Positions 36,450-44,817 of a stretch of DNA of 64,000 nt are shown here, piece by piece. The stretch's first letter is position 1. The number at the start of each line of letters is the position of its first letter. The notes below the pieces were generated by a model. It ran no database searches. It was not told the DNA's origin and saw nothing but the letters and a program-made list of their open reading frames with translations. The position numbers were made by a program, and so were the translations under genes. The DNA is from Pseudomonas sp. S06B 330 (lineage in GTDB: Bacteria > Pseudomonadota > Gammaproteobacteria > Pseudomonadales > Pseudomonadaceae): contig NZ_CP088149.1 of NCBI RefSeq assembly GCF_002845275.2, positions 4,584,501 to 4,648,500 of the forward strand. The letters run 5' to 3'.

Positions 36450-37556
36450 TCAATCGCGTAAATCCGACTCATGAATTGGATTAGCGCGACTGGTCGCACG
36501 TTGATATTGCGCCGGCCAGGTCGCCCTGTTCCCCCCAAGATCATCATCTGCATGCAAAGGCCAATAGGGATCGCGCAACAGCTCGCGGGCCAGAAAGATG
36601 ATATCGGCCTGCGCGGTACGCAATATGGTTTCAGCCTGCATCGGATCGGTAATCATCCCCACCGTACCGGTAGCAATCCCCGACTCCTCACGCACCTTCG
36701 CGGCAAATTGCGTCTGATACCCAGGCCCCGTGGGGATCTCGGCATTCACTGATGTTCCCCCGGAGGAGACATCAATCAAATCCACCCCCAGCTTCCTCAA
36801 ACGCTTGGCCAGCTCGACGGTTTCATCCGGGTTCCAGCCATCCTCGACCCAATCGGTGGCCGAGAGCCGGACAAACACCGGCAACTCTTCCGGCCAGACT
36901 TCTCGCACCGCCTCAGTTACCTGCAAGGTCAAACGAACGCGATTTTCGAAGCTGCTGCCGTATTCATCACGGCGTTGATTGCTCAAGGGCGAAAGGAACT
37001 GATGCAACAAATAGCCATGAGCCGCATGCACCTCAACCACTTTGAAACCGGCTTTCAACGCACGCTGCGCCGCGTCGACAAAGGCCTGGATCACCTCGTC
37101 AATCTGCGCTTTGCTCATCTCCACAGGTGCGGTGTGCTGCGGGTCGAAAGCAATCTTCGACGGCCCGATCGGCACCCAGCCGCCCTCTTGCGGCTTGACG
37201 CTACCCTGCTTGCCTAACCATGGCCGATAGGTACTGGCTTTGCGTCCGGCATGGGCCAACTGAATGCCTGGCACGGCGCCCTGCGCGGTAATAAAGCGGG
37301 TGATGCGTTGCAACGGCGCAATCTGCGCATCGTCCCACAGCCCCAGGTCCTGGGCAGTAATCCGGCCATCGGCAGTGACCGCCGTGGCTTCGGTAAAAAT
37401 CAATCCGGCACCGCCCACCGCGCGGCTGCCCAGATGAACCAGGTGCCAGTCATTGGCCAGGCCATCGACACTGGAGTACTGGCACATGGGTGAAACCGCA
37501 ATACGGTTGGGCAGGGTCAGGTGGCGCAGGGTATAGGGATCAAGCAGCAGGCTCAT
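36450..37556 (-). CDS. Old yellow enzyme family NADH:flavin oxidoreductase (XenA/YqjM class)
   Basis: FMN-dependent ene-reductase acting on activated C=C bonds and some nitro compounds. 368 aa with the TIM barrel. Landmarks of the YqjM/XenA class are the redox-tuning Cys25 (SPMCQYSSVDG), IQLAHAGRKAST, the His177/His180 pair that binds the substrate carbonyl (VEVHAAHGYLLHQFLSP), and the FMN phosphate-binding LARELLRDPYWP. ATG start at 37556. It probably helps detoxify electrophiles; the physiological substrate is not visible. It stands alone between spdH (convergent) and recJ (same strand, 117 bp away). Confidence 0.9.
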   Translation of the reverse strand: MSLLLDPYTLRHLTLPNRIAVSPMCQYSSVDGLANDWHLVHLGSRAVGGAGLIFTEATAVTADGRITAQDLGLWDDAQIAPLQRITRFITAQGAVPGIQLAHAGRKASTYRPWLGKQGSVKPQEGGWVPIGPSKIAFDPQHTAPVEMSKAQIDEVIQAFVDAAQRALKAGFKVVEVHAAHGYLLHQFLSPLSNQRRDEYGSSFENRVRLTLQVTEAVREVWPEELPVFVRLSATDWVEDGWNPDETVELAKRLRKLGVDLIDVSSGGTSVNAEIPTGPGYQTQFAAKVREESGIATGTVGMITDPMQAETILRTAQADIIFLARELLRDPYWPLHADDDLGGNRATWPAQYQRATSRANPIHESDLRD

Positions 37557-37673
37557 GGGGCACCTCTCAAATCAAGTGGTAAGGCTCCAGATGGTTGACC
37601 GGCCGACCACAGAATCTTCCCCGCAGGTTCTTCGACCAATCATTCTGAGCCTAGACCACTTTGATCTCTGAGT

Positions 37674-39383
37674 TCAGCGCGGCTCCATATGCGCGATCAT
37701 CAGCTGTACGCTTTCCTGGCCGCGGAACTCGTTGACGTCAAGCTTGTAGGCCAATTCGACCCAACGCACGGTCGGGTTCGGCCAAACTTCCCGATCAACG
37801 CTAAAGGCGATGCCATCGAGTTTTACCGCGCCGCACTCGCTTTTGAGCACCACCTTCAGGTGCCGTTCGCCCACCACCCGTTGCTCAACCAGCTGGAACA
37901 CCCCATGGAACAACGGCTCGGGGAAGTGCTGCCCCCAAGGGCCGGCGTGGCGCAGTGCGCGCGCCAGCTCCAGGTGAAACTCTTCAACGGCCAACGTGCC
38001 ATCCGTGAGCAGACGGCCGGTCAGGTCATCTTCCTGCAACTGCCTGCGCACTTCTTCGTCGAACGCCTGGGCAAATGCCGGGAAGTTATCCGCCGGCAAC
38101 GACAGTCCGGCGGCCATGGCATGGCCGCCGAACTTGCTGATCAGTTGCGGCTGGCGCGCCGCCACGGCATCCAAGGCATCACGAATGTGAAAACCTGGTA
38201 CCGAACGGGCTGAGCCCTTGAGCATGCCATCACCTGCATCGGCGAAGGCAATGGTTGGCCTGTGGTAGCGTTCCTTGAGACGCGAGGCAAGAATGCCAAT
38301 CACGCCCTGATGCCAGTCTGGTTCGAACAGACAAAGGCCGAAGGGCATCGACTCCAGTGGCAGGTCCTTGAGCTGGGCCAGTGCTTCGCGCTGCATGCCT
38401 TGCTCGATGGATTTGCGGTCCTGGTTTAATTCATCCAACTGCCCGGCCATCTCCAGAGCCAGGTTCGGGTCCTCGCTGAGCAGGCACTCGATGCCCAGGC
38501 TCATGTCATCCAGGCGACCGGCAGCATTGAGCCGTGGCCCGAGAATAAAGCCCAGGTCAGTGGAGGTGATACGCGCGTGGTCACGCCGCGCCACTTCCAG
38601 GATCGCCTTGAGCCCCGGGCGGGCACGACCGGCACGAATGCGTTCGAGCCCCTGGTGCACCAGGATACGGTTATTGGCATCCAGCGGCACCACGTCAGCG
38701 ACACTGCCCAGCGCCACCAGGTCGAGCAATTCACCGATATTCGGTTGAGGCTGGTTTTCATAGTGCCCGAGGCTACGCAGGCGCGCGCGCAACGCCATCA
38801 GCACGTAAAAGATCACCCCAACCCCGGCCAGCGCCTTACTGGCAAAGGTGCAACCCGGCTGGTTGGGGTTGACGATGGCATCAGCGCCTGGCAATTCAGT
38901 GCCTGGCAAGTGGTGATCGGTCACCAGCACCTTGAGCCCGGCCGCTTTCGCCGCTGCCACGCCGTCGACACTGGAAATACCGTTGTCGACGGTGATCAAC
39001 AGCTGAGGTTGACGCTCCAGCGCGACCTGGACAATCTCAGGCGTCAGGCCGTAGCCATATTCGAAGCGATTAGGCACCAGATAATCGACATGGGCTGCGC
39101 CCAGCAGGCGCAAGCCCAGCACGCCCACCGTACTGGCCGTGGCACCATCGGCATCGAAGTCGCCAACAATCAGAATACGCTGACGCTCAGCCAGGGCCTC
39201 AACCAGCAGATCCACCGCCGCATCAATGCCCTTGAGCTGCTGAAAAGGCAGCAGGCGTGCCAGACTTTTGTCCAGTTCTTCGGCTGACTGCACGCCGCGG
39301 GCGGCGTACAGGCGAGTCAGCAACGGCGGCAGGTCGCCGAGCAGCGGCAGGGTCGAAGGTAGTGGGCGTGGTTCGATACGCAT
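37674..39383 (-). CDS. recJ: Single-stranded-DNA-specific exonuclease RecJ
   Basis: 5' to 3' ssDNA exonuclease in recombination and mismatch repair. The DHH-family core has GDFDADGATASTVG and VTDHHLPGTELPGADAIVNP, with motifs SVADVVPLDANNR and GPRLNAAGRLDD. The DHHA1 part carries KGSARSVPGFHI and FGGHAMAAGLSL, and the C-terminal OB-fold ends RGQESVQLMIAHMEPR. I chose the ATG at 39383 (MRIEPRPLPS, 569 aa) over the TTG 8 codons upstream. It lies 54 bp after yaeQ on the same strand, as in other pseudomonads. Confidence 0.96.
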   Translation of the reverse strand: MRIEPRPLPSTLPLLGDLPPLLTRLYAARGVQSAEELDKSLARLLPFQQLKGIDAAVDLLVEALAERQRILIVGDFDADGATASTVGVLGLRLLGAAHVDYLVPNRFEYGYGLTPEIVQVALERQPQLLITVDNGISSVDGVAAAKAAGLKVLVTDHHLPGTELPGADAIVNPNQPGCTFASKALAGVGVIFYVLMALRARLRSLGHYENQPQPNIGELLDLVALGSVADVVPLDANNRILVHQGLERIRAGRARPGLKAILEVARRDHARITSTDLGFILGPRLNAAGRLDDMSLGIECLLSEDPNLALEMAGQLDELNQDRKSIEQGMQREALAQLKDLPLESMPFGLCLFEPDWHQGVIGILASRLKERYHRPTIAFADAGDGMLKGSARSVPGFHIRDALDAVAARQPQLISKFGGHAMAAGLSLPADNFPAFAQAFDEEVRRQLQEDDLTGRLLTDGTLAVEEFHLELARALRHAGPWGQHFPEPLFHGVFQLVEQRVVGERHLKVVLKSECGAVKLDGIAFSVDREVWPNPTVRWVELAYKLDVNEFRGQESVQLMIAHMEPR

Positions 39384-39437
39384 GGGCGGAGGTGGGCTTC
39401 TCGTCAATCGGAAATAGGGAATGTGCGCAAGGCGGCC

Positions 39438-39980
39438 TCAGCCGCGCTCACCCAGCAGCCATTGCAGCTGGACTTCATGCTGGCCGCGGTCATCAGTGAC
39501 AAAGATCGTACCTTCGCTGATCATCACATCCCACTTGATCGCTCGCGGCATGTCTTTGGCCAGTGTCTCCAGGACCTCCTGCGGCACAGCGGCAATATTC
39601 ACATTCTTCAGATTCTTGACCGCTGGAACGACCTTGGTCTCCCATACACGCAGGCTGCCATAGGCCAGCAGGCTGGTACGTTCAGTGCGACGCGAGCACC
39701 AGGTCAAACGCTCCGCGTCTGGCTGACCGACTTCAATCCAGTGCAACACGCGATCATCCAGGCTTTTTTCCCACAAAGCGGGCTCATCGACCTCCGACAA
39801 GCCGCGACCGAACGCCAGCTGTTCGTTGTAGAACAGCGCATAGGCCAACAACCGCACGGCCATACGCTCTTCGGTTTCCGAAGGGTGGCGGGCAATGGTT
39901 TGCTTGACGCTTTCGTACACACCGCGATCAAGATCGGTGAGGTTCAGTTCAAACTTGTAGGTCGTGGAGGGCTGGGCCAT
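39438..39980 (-). CDS. yaeQ: YaeQ family protein
   Basis: 180 aa, the length of the Escherichia coli YaeQ family, whose fold resembles PD-(D/E)XK nucleases but whose activity is unclear. Family landmarks are YKFELNLTDLDRGVYESVKQ, RHPSETEERMAVRLLAYALF and FGRGLSEVDEPALWEKSLD. The residues E-MAVRLLAYAL, D in EVDEPALW and WIEVG fit the degenerate nuclease core. The ATG at 39980 (MAQPSTTYKFEL) is preferred; an ATG 3 codons upstream and a TTG 6 codons upstream are alternatives. It is followed by recJ after 54 bp. Confidence 0.93.
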   Translation of the reverse strand: MAQPSTTYKFELNLTDLDRGVYESVKQTIARHPSETEERMAVRLLAYALFYNEQLAFGRGLSEVDEPALWEKSLDDRVLHWIEVGQPDAERLTWCSRRTERTSLLAYGSLRVWETKVVPAVKNLKNVNIAAVPQEVLETLAKDMPRAIKWDVMISEGTIFVTDDRGQHEVQLQWLLGERG

Positions 39981-40110
39981 GGCGGGCATCTTGCGCAAAG
40001 AAAAAGTCGCCCAGTCTAACCGATCCGTACAATCCTTGCCCCGCGACAGTATCTGAGCGCGTCTGCCTGTGATAAAAACGGGAGCTCTGACCTGCCGCTA
40101 CGGACGCCAC

Positions 40111-41310
40111 ATGCCCACGCCCAGCAAACCCCTCGCCGGACTGAAAGTCATCGAACTCGGTACCCTGATTGCCGGCCCTTTTGCTTCGCGCATCTGTGCC
40201 GAATTCGGTGCCCAGGTCATCAAGGTCGAGTCCCCCGATGGCGGTGATCCGTTACGCAAATGGCGCAAGCTGTATGAGGGCACTTCGCTGTGGTGGTTTG
40301 TCCAGGCCCGTAACAAGCAATCGCTGACCCTCAACCTCAAGCATGCCGAAGGCATCGACATTCTGAAAAAGCTGCTGGCCGACGCCGACATCCTGATCGA
40401 GAATTTCCGCCCCGGCGTACTGGAAAAGCTCGGCCTGGGCTGGGACACGCTGCACGCCCTGAACCCCAAGCTGGTGATGGTGCGCCTGTCCGGCTTTGGC
40501 CAGACCGGGCCGATGAAAGACCAGCCTGGCTTTGGTGCGGTGGGTGAGTCCATGGGCGGGCTGCGCTACATCACCGGTTTCGAAGACCGCCCCCCGGTGC
40601 GTACGGGCATTTCTATCGGCGACTCAATCGCTGCATTGTGGGGGGTGATCGGCGCCTTGATGGCGTTGCGTCATCGCGAAGTCAATGGCGGTGAAGGCCA
40701 AGTGGTGGATGTCGCCTTGTACGAAGCGATCTTCGCGATGATGGAAAGCATGGTGCCCGAGTTTGATGTGTTCGGTTTTATTCGCGAGCGCACGGGCAAC
40801 ATCATGCCAGGCATCACGCCTTCGTCGATCCACACCAGCGCCGACGGCAAACATGTGCAGATCGGTGCCAACGGCGATGCGATCTTCAAACGCTTCATGC
40901 AGGCCATCGGCCGCCAGGACCTGGCCGACGATCCGCAATTGGCCAGTAACGACGGCCGCGATTTACGCCGCGATGAACTCTACGGCGTCATCGACCGCTG
41001 GGCCGCCAGCCTAACGCTGGACGCTCTGATGCAGGTGCTCAACGATGCGCAGGTCCCGGCCAGCCGTATTTTCAGTGCCGAAGATATGTTCAGCGATCCG
41101 CAGTTTCTGGCCCGCGAAATGTTCCTGCACGCCAAGCTTCCCGACGGCAAGCCGTTCAAGATGCCTGGGATCGTGCCAAAACTATCAGAGACACCGGGCT
41201 CCAGCGAATGGGTCGGGCCGGAACTGGGCGCGCACACCGAGCAACTGCTTGCTGAGCTCGGCTACGACGCACCAGGCATTGCACGCCTACGTGAGCAAGG
41301 CGCGGTGTAA
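40111..41310 (+). CDS. CaiB/BaiF family class III CoA-transferase
   Basis: Transfers CoA between an acyl-CoA and a carboxylic acid. 399 aa from the ATG at 40111 (MPTPSKPLAGLKVIELGTLI); 14 upstream codons from a GTG are probably not translated. Family markers are GPFASRICAEFGAQVIKVES, the region SLTLNLKHAEGIDILKKLLA, VRLSGFGQTGPMKDQPGFGA and VVDVALYEAIFAMMES. The donor and acceptor (oxalate, carnitine, a dicarboxylate or a bile-acid-like substrate are all possible in the family) cannot be told from the sequence. It stands alone after recJ/yaeQ on the opposite strand. Confidence 0.9.
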   Translation: MPTPSKPLAGLKVIELGTLIAGPFASRICAEFGAQVIKVESPDGGDPLRKWRKLYEGTSLWWFVQARNKQSLTLNLKHAEGIDILKKLLADADILIENFRPGVLEKLGLGWDTLHALNPKLVMVRLSGFGQTGPMKDQPGFGAVGESMGGLRYITGFEDRPPVRTGISIGDSIAALWGVIGALMALRHREVNGGEGQVVDVALYEAIFAMMESMVPEFDVFGFIRERTGNIMPGITPSSIHTSADGKHVQIGANGDAIFKRFMQAIGRQDLADDPQLASNDGRDLRRDELYGVIDRWAASLTLDALMQVLNDAQVPASRIFSAEDMFSDPQFLAREMFLHAKLPDGKPFKMPGIVPKLSETPGSSEWVGPELGAHTEQLLAELGYDAPGIARLREQGAV

Positions 41311-41357
41311 CGCATTGCGCCTGACCCGGTGACCGGCCCGACGGTGGAGACTTGCAT

Positions 41358-42239
41358 ATGATCAAACGCAGGCGACAGCGCTGCCATACGCTGTTGGCAT
41401 TGATGCTCTGCACCCTGCTGGGCACCAGCATGCCCGGTATTGCAGTGGCCAAGGAACGGTTGTTCTGGCTGCTGCGCGACCTGCCGCCGCTGACGATCTT
41501 CGAGGGTTCAAGCAAAGGCCAGGGAGTCGTCGACCAGTTGCTACCGATGCTGATCGAAAAAATGCCCGAATACGATCACAGCATCCTGCGGGTCAACCGC
41601 GCACGCGGCAATCAGATGCTCCAGGAGGGGCGTTTTACCTGCGACCCCACCCTCCTATGGACACCCGAGCGTGCTCAATTCGTGCACTTCTCCCAGCCCA
41701 GTCTGGGCATTCTCAGCAGCGGCGTGGTGGTGCGCCAACAAGACCAGCCTCTGCTCAAACCCTACTTGAACAACGACGAAGTCAACCTGCGCACCTTGCT
41801 CGACAGCACTTCAATGAAACTCGGCGTGGTTGCTGAACGCAGCTATAGCCCTACGGTCGATGCCTTGCTCAAGACCCTGCCAGCCAAAACCTTGAGCCGT
41901 CACTTTGGCAATGATGCGGTGACCAACTTGCTGCAGATGCAACAACGCGAGCGCCTGCAGTTATTGCTTGGCTACTGGCCGGAGGTCCGCTACCTGATAC
42001 AACAACAAGGATGGCCGGCAGACAACTACCGGTTCTATCCGATCCAGGGTGTGGCTCGCTACCAGTTCATCCACGTTGGTTGTGCCGACACCCCGCTTGG
42101 GCGCGAAGCCATCAGTCACATTGACCAACTGCTGAAAACCCTACGCCGCGATACCTTGCCAGACCTCTATGCCAAGTGGTTGGACCCGGAGCTGCGCGAA
42201 CGCTACCTGCAGGACAGTCAGCAGTTTTTCGGCGACTGA
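41358..42239 (+). CDS. Periplasmic solute-binding-like protein (SBP_bac_3/TIGR02285 type)
   Basis: 293 aa with an N-terminal signal (LLALMLCTLLGTSMPGIAVA). The mature part reads LFWLLRDLPPLTIFEGSSKG, the start of a periplasmic binding protein-like fold of the bacterial extracellular solute-binding family 3. No ABC permease or ATPase is adjacent, so it may be an orphan receptor or a signalling partner. Start ATG at 41358 with GGTGGAG. It lies immediately before the Roc-type signalling set, whose kinase has two domains of the same broad family; a functional link is only suggestive. The closest named family is TIGR02285, from memory. Confidence 0.75.
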   Translation: MIKRRRQRCHTLLALMLCTLLGTSMPGIAVAKERLFWLLRDLPPLTIFEGSSKGQGVVDQLLPMLIEKMPEYDHSILRVNRARGNQMLQEGRFTCDPTLLWTPERAQFVHFSQPSLGILSSGVVVRQQDQPLLKPYLNNDEVNLRTLLDSTSMKLGVVAERSYSPTVDALLKTLPAKTLSRHFGNDAVTNLLQMQQRERLQLLLGYWPEVRYLIQQQGWPADNYRFYPIQGVARYQFIHVGCADTPLGREAISHIDQLLKTLRRDTLPDLYAKWLDPELRERYLQDSQQFFGD

Positions 42240-42258
42240 CAGTCAACAGGCAAAAAGA

Positions 42259-42289
42259 AACCCCGGACGCTGGGGAAGACGCCGGGGTT
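42259..42289. terminator. GC-rich hairpin between convergent genes
   Basis: AACCCCGG and CCGGGGTT arms around a loop of about 15 bases lie 20 bp after the solute-binding-like gene. On the minus strand the stem is followed by TTCTTTTTG, so it may serve as a terminator for the convergent DUF3509-like gene, about 107 bp after its stop. Confidence 0.55.
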
Positions 42290-42395
42290 AAGCAAAAGTC
42301 CCGCAGGACTTCTCGCGACCGTCGAAAGGTATCGGAGCAAAACACCCATCAACGGTCCCTATAGTCTCAGATTGCCTACCATGGCAAAGGTTCCT

Positions 42396-42695
42396 TTACA
42401 GGCTGAGCGACTGGCCACGACGCTGTTGCTGTACCTGCTGCAGGGCAGCGATCATTGACGGCTGCAGGCGCCCTTCGACGACACGCAAATCACGCTGCAA
42501 GCCATCGACCAAGTCAACCAGCAAGGATTGCGATTGCAGTTCGCCAAGTGCCACTGAACGACGCAGGATGGGCTGGCTAGACTCATCAACCACCCACAGA
42601 GTGAATAGATTTGCTGAACCTTGTGGTTGCAGCGTGACCTGGTACGGCGCCAATGCTTCACTTAGCAACGAGCCCAAACATTCCATTCTGTCCAT
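42396..42695 (-). CDS. DUF3509-like small protein
   Basis: 99 aa, no signal or membrane segment. The pattern APYQVTLQPQGSANLFTLWV, DESSQPILRRSVALGELQ and a helical end (DLVDGLQRDLRVVEGRLQP) fits the Pseudomonas DUF3509 family of about 90-residue proteins as I remember it. The C-terminal tail is Gln-rich (QQVQQQRRGQ). ATG at 42695 with GGTGA 5 bp ahead. It is divergent from the REC-HTH regulator gene; the intergenic space (42696-42840) may hold both promoters. Function unknown. Confidence 0.65.
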   Translation of the reverse strand: MDRMECLGSLLSEALAPYQVTLQPQGSANLFTLWVVDESSQPILRRSVALGELQSQSLLVDLVDGLQRDLRVVEGRLQPSMIAALQQVQQQRRGQSLSL

Positions 42696-42840
42696 TGCTC
42701 ACCTTCCTGTTTCCAAGGGATACACCAATGACCGCGAATCATGCGGAAAAGTTCTGTTGGTATGCTTCACGGCTCGCTCAACGAGCATGACCGGCAAAAA
42801 TGACAGTTTGAATCCCTCCATTGCCCGAACGGAGCCTGCT

Positions 42841-43503
42841 TTGAGTACTTCCCCCCTGCAGCCATTGCGCATCATCCTGGCGGACGACCATCCGATCTTT
42901 CGTATCGGTTTGCAGGCTGTACTTGATCAGATCAGCGGCGTGAAGGTCGTCGCCCAAGCCGGAAGCCCGAAGGAATTGTTGACCCACCTGCACGCTCAAC
43001 AGTGCGATGTGCTGGTGACGGACTTCATGATGCCGGCCGAGGAGCAGAACGACGGCCTGAAATTGCTTGAGCAGATTCGCCGGCACTATCCGCATTTGCC
43101 GATTTTGGTGGTGACCATGCTCAGCAACGCCGGGCTGTTCCGGGCGATGCTCAATCTGGGAGTCAATGGTTTGTTGAGCAAGGCCAGCCTGGCTGATGAA
43201 CTGCCTCAGGCCATCGGTTACATGGCCCAAGGCAAAACCTACCTGGCCACCTCAGTTCAGCGCCTGTTGCTTCAGGAGGGCGCCGTACGCGAGGACATGA
43301 TGGGCGTTCAGGAAAACCTTTCGCCCAAGGAGCTGGAGGTTACCCGTCTGCTGGCCGCCGGACATACAGTGAGTCAGATCGCCGCCCTGCTCAATCGCAG
43401 TAAACAAACGGTCAGCACCCAAAAAGTCAGCGCCATGCGCAAGCTGGGGGTGGCCAACGATGCTGCGCTCTATCTCTACCTGCAGGAGCATGGCCTGAGG
43501 TGA
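42841..43503 (+). CDS. rocA1: RocA1/SadA-type response regulator (REC + LuxR helix-turn-helix)
   Basis: DNA-binding output of the neighbouring Roc-type kinase. The receiver domain (about 12-130 from this start) has ADDHPIFRIGLQAVLDQ, the phospho-acceptor Asp in VLVTDFMMPAEEQ and Lys in LLSKAS. The C-terminal LuxR/NarL helix-turn-helix is LSPKELEVTRLLAAGHTVSQ, then IAALLNRSKQTVSTQKVSAM. I prefer a TTG start at 42841 (GGAG 6 bp upstream, 220 aa) because the ATG at 42787 lacks a ribosome site; that alternative adds 18 residues. It converges with rocR. The gene name is from the arrangement with rocR and rocS1. Confidence 0.85.
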   Translation: MSTSPLQPLRIILADDHPIFRIGLQAVLDQISGVKVVAQAGSPKELLTHLHAQQCDVLVTDFMMPAEEQNDGLKLLEQIRRHYPHLPILVVTMLSNAGLFRAMLNLGVNGLLSKASLADELPQAIGYMAQGKTYLATSVQRLLLQEGAVREDMMGVQENLSPKELEVTRLLAAGHTVSQIAALLNRSKQTVSTQKVSAMRKLGVANDAALYLYLQEHGLR

Positions 43504-43511
43504 GCGAACGT

Positions 43512-44732
43512 TCACGCCGTGGCCACTTGCTGGATACTGGCGTTTGTACGCATTGTGATCCACTCCAGCAGTTGCCCGCCCGGCATGGGTCGGGCGATGA
43601 AGTAGCCTTGCATGACCGGATGCCCCAAATCCTTGATGGCCAGTAGATCGTCAAGCGTTTCCACCCCCTCGACCACCACATTGAGGTTCATACGCCGCGC
43701 CATGATCAGCGCACCCGCTACCACCGCAGCCTTGCGGCCATCCTGAGCCATACCGCGAACAAATTCACTGGGCAGTTTCAACTCGCTAAACGGCAGTTCC
43801 AGCAGGCGCTGTACATTGGAAACGCCCGTGCCGAAATCATCGATGGACAGCTGGCAACCGAGAATGCGCAGGTGCAGCAGGCCCTCGAGCTGCGCCTCGT
43901 TCAGTGCGCTACCGGCAGTTTCGATCATTTCCAGGGTCAAGGCGTTGGCAGGCACAGCATGACGCTGAAGCGCCGCCTTGACCTGATCGTGAAAATCATC
44001 ACGCAGCAACAGTTGCGGGGCGATGTTTACCGCCACTGGCAACGCCGCACCGGTGCGCGTTTGATACTGCGCACTGAACGCCAACGCCTGGTCCAGCACA
44101 TGCCAGGTCAAGGTATCAAACAAACCCGCACGCTCGATCAGCGGAAGAAACTGCGCCGGTGACAACATGCCCAACCTCGGATGCTGCCAGCGAACCAATG
44201 CTTCAGTCCCCACCAGCTTACCGTCGCAATTGACCTGAGGTTGATAATGCACCACCCACTGGTCCTTGCATTGCGCCAGCTCGGGCGCTGTCAGGTGCAG
44301 CAACTGCGGACACACTGGCAACTCGACAGGGGCAAGTTTGGTGCTTTCCTGATCAAGGTAACGGCGCAACAACTCATGCAGGACCAGGCTCGTGGCCGGC
44401 TTGGGCACACAACCCAGTACGTTCAGCCCCAGTTGCCGGGCCAGCGCTCCCACACTTTCAATTACGCAAGGCTCGGCGGCACTGAGAATGACAACCGCTG
44501 CGGCTAACCCGCTTTCAGCCAGATGGCGGATCAACGCCAGGCCATCAGCGCCGTCCATTTGCAAGTCGCAAATGGCGATATCGACCCGACCGCGTCGCGA
44601 CAGGGTCTGACAGGCAGACTCGACCGATTCGGCAGTCAAGACATCGAATACACCGTTGGCGTTGAGCATTTGATGCAACGCCATGAGTTGAAAGGGATGG
44701 TCCTCGAGAATCAGAACCTTGAGTGAATGCAT
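43512..44732 (-). CDS. rocR: RocR/SadR-type cyclic-di-GMP phosphodiesterase (REC-EAL)
   Basis: Degrades cyclic di-GMP when its receiver is phosphorylated; in the Roc system it also competes for the kinase. The receiver (1-125) starts MHSLKVLILEDHPFQLMAL and has Asp in IAICDLQMDGADGL. The EAL domain (about 165-400) is complete: GTEALVRWQHP, PVAVNIAPQLL, LEMIETAG, the metal-binding SIDDFGTGVSN, ELKLPSEFVRG, VVVEGVET and VMQGYFIARPM, so it should be active. 406 aa, ATG start. It lies 85 bp after the hybrid kinase gene on the same strand. Confidence 0.9.
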   Translation of the reverse strand: MHSLKVLILEDHPFQLMALHQMLNANGVFDVLTAESVESACQTLSRRGRVDIAICDLQMDGADGLALIRHLAESGLAAAVVILSAAEPCVIESVGALARQLGLNVLGCVPKPATSLVLHELLRRYLDQESTKLAPVELPVCPQLLHLTAPELAQCKDQWVVHYQPQVNCDGKLVGTEALVRWQHPRLGMLSPAQFLPLIERAGLFDTLTWHVLDQALAFSAQYQTRTGAALPVAVNIAPQLLLRDDFHDQVKAALQRHAVPANALTLEMIETAGSALNEAQLEGLLHLRILGCQLSIDDFGTGVSNVQRLLELPFSELKLPSEFVRGMAQDGRKAAVVAGALIMARRMNLNVVVEGVETLDDLLAIKDLGHPVMQGYFIARPMPGGQLLEWITMRTNASIQQVATA

Positions 44733-44817
44733 GAACCTTACCCCGCAGTGGCAGTCATGTGCGACAGCACAAGTACCACTCTAGGCAAGTACATCCGAAC
44801 AACCTATCGGACTTGTC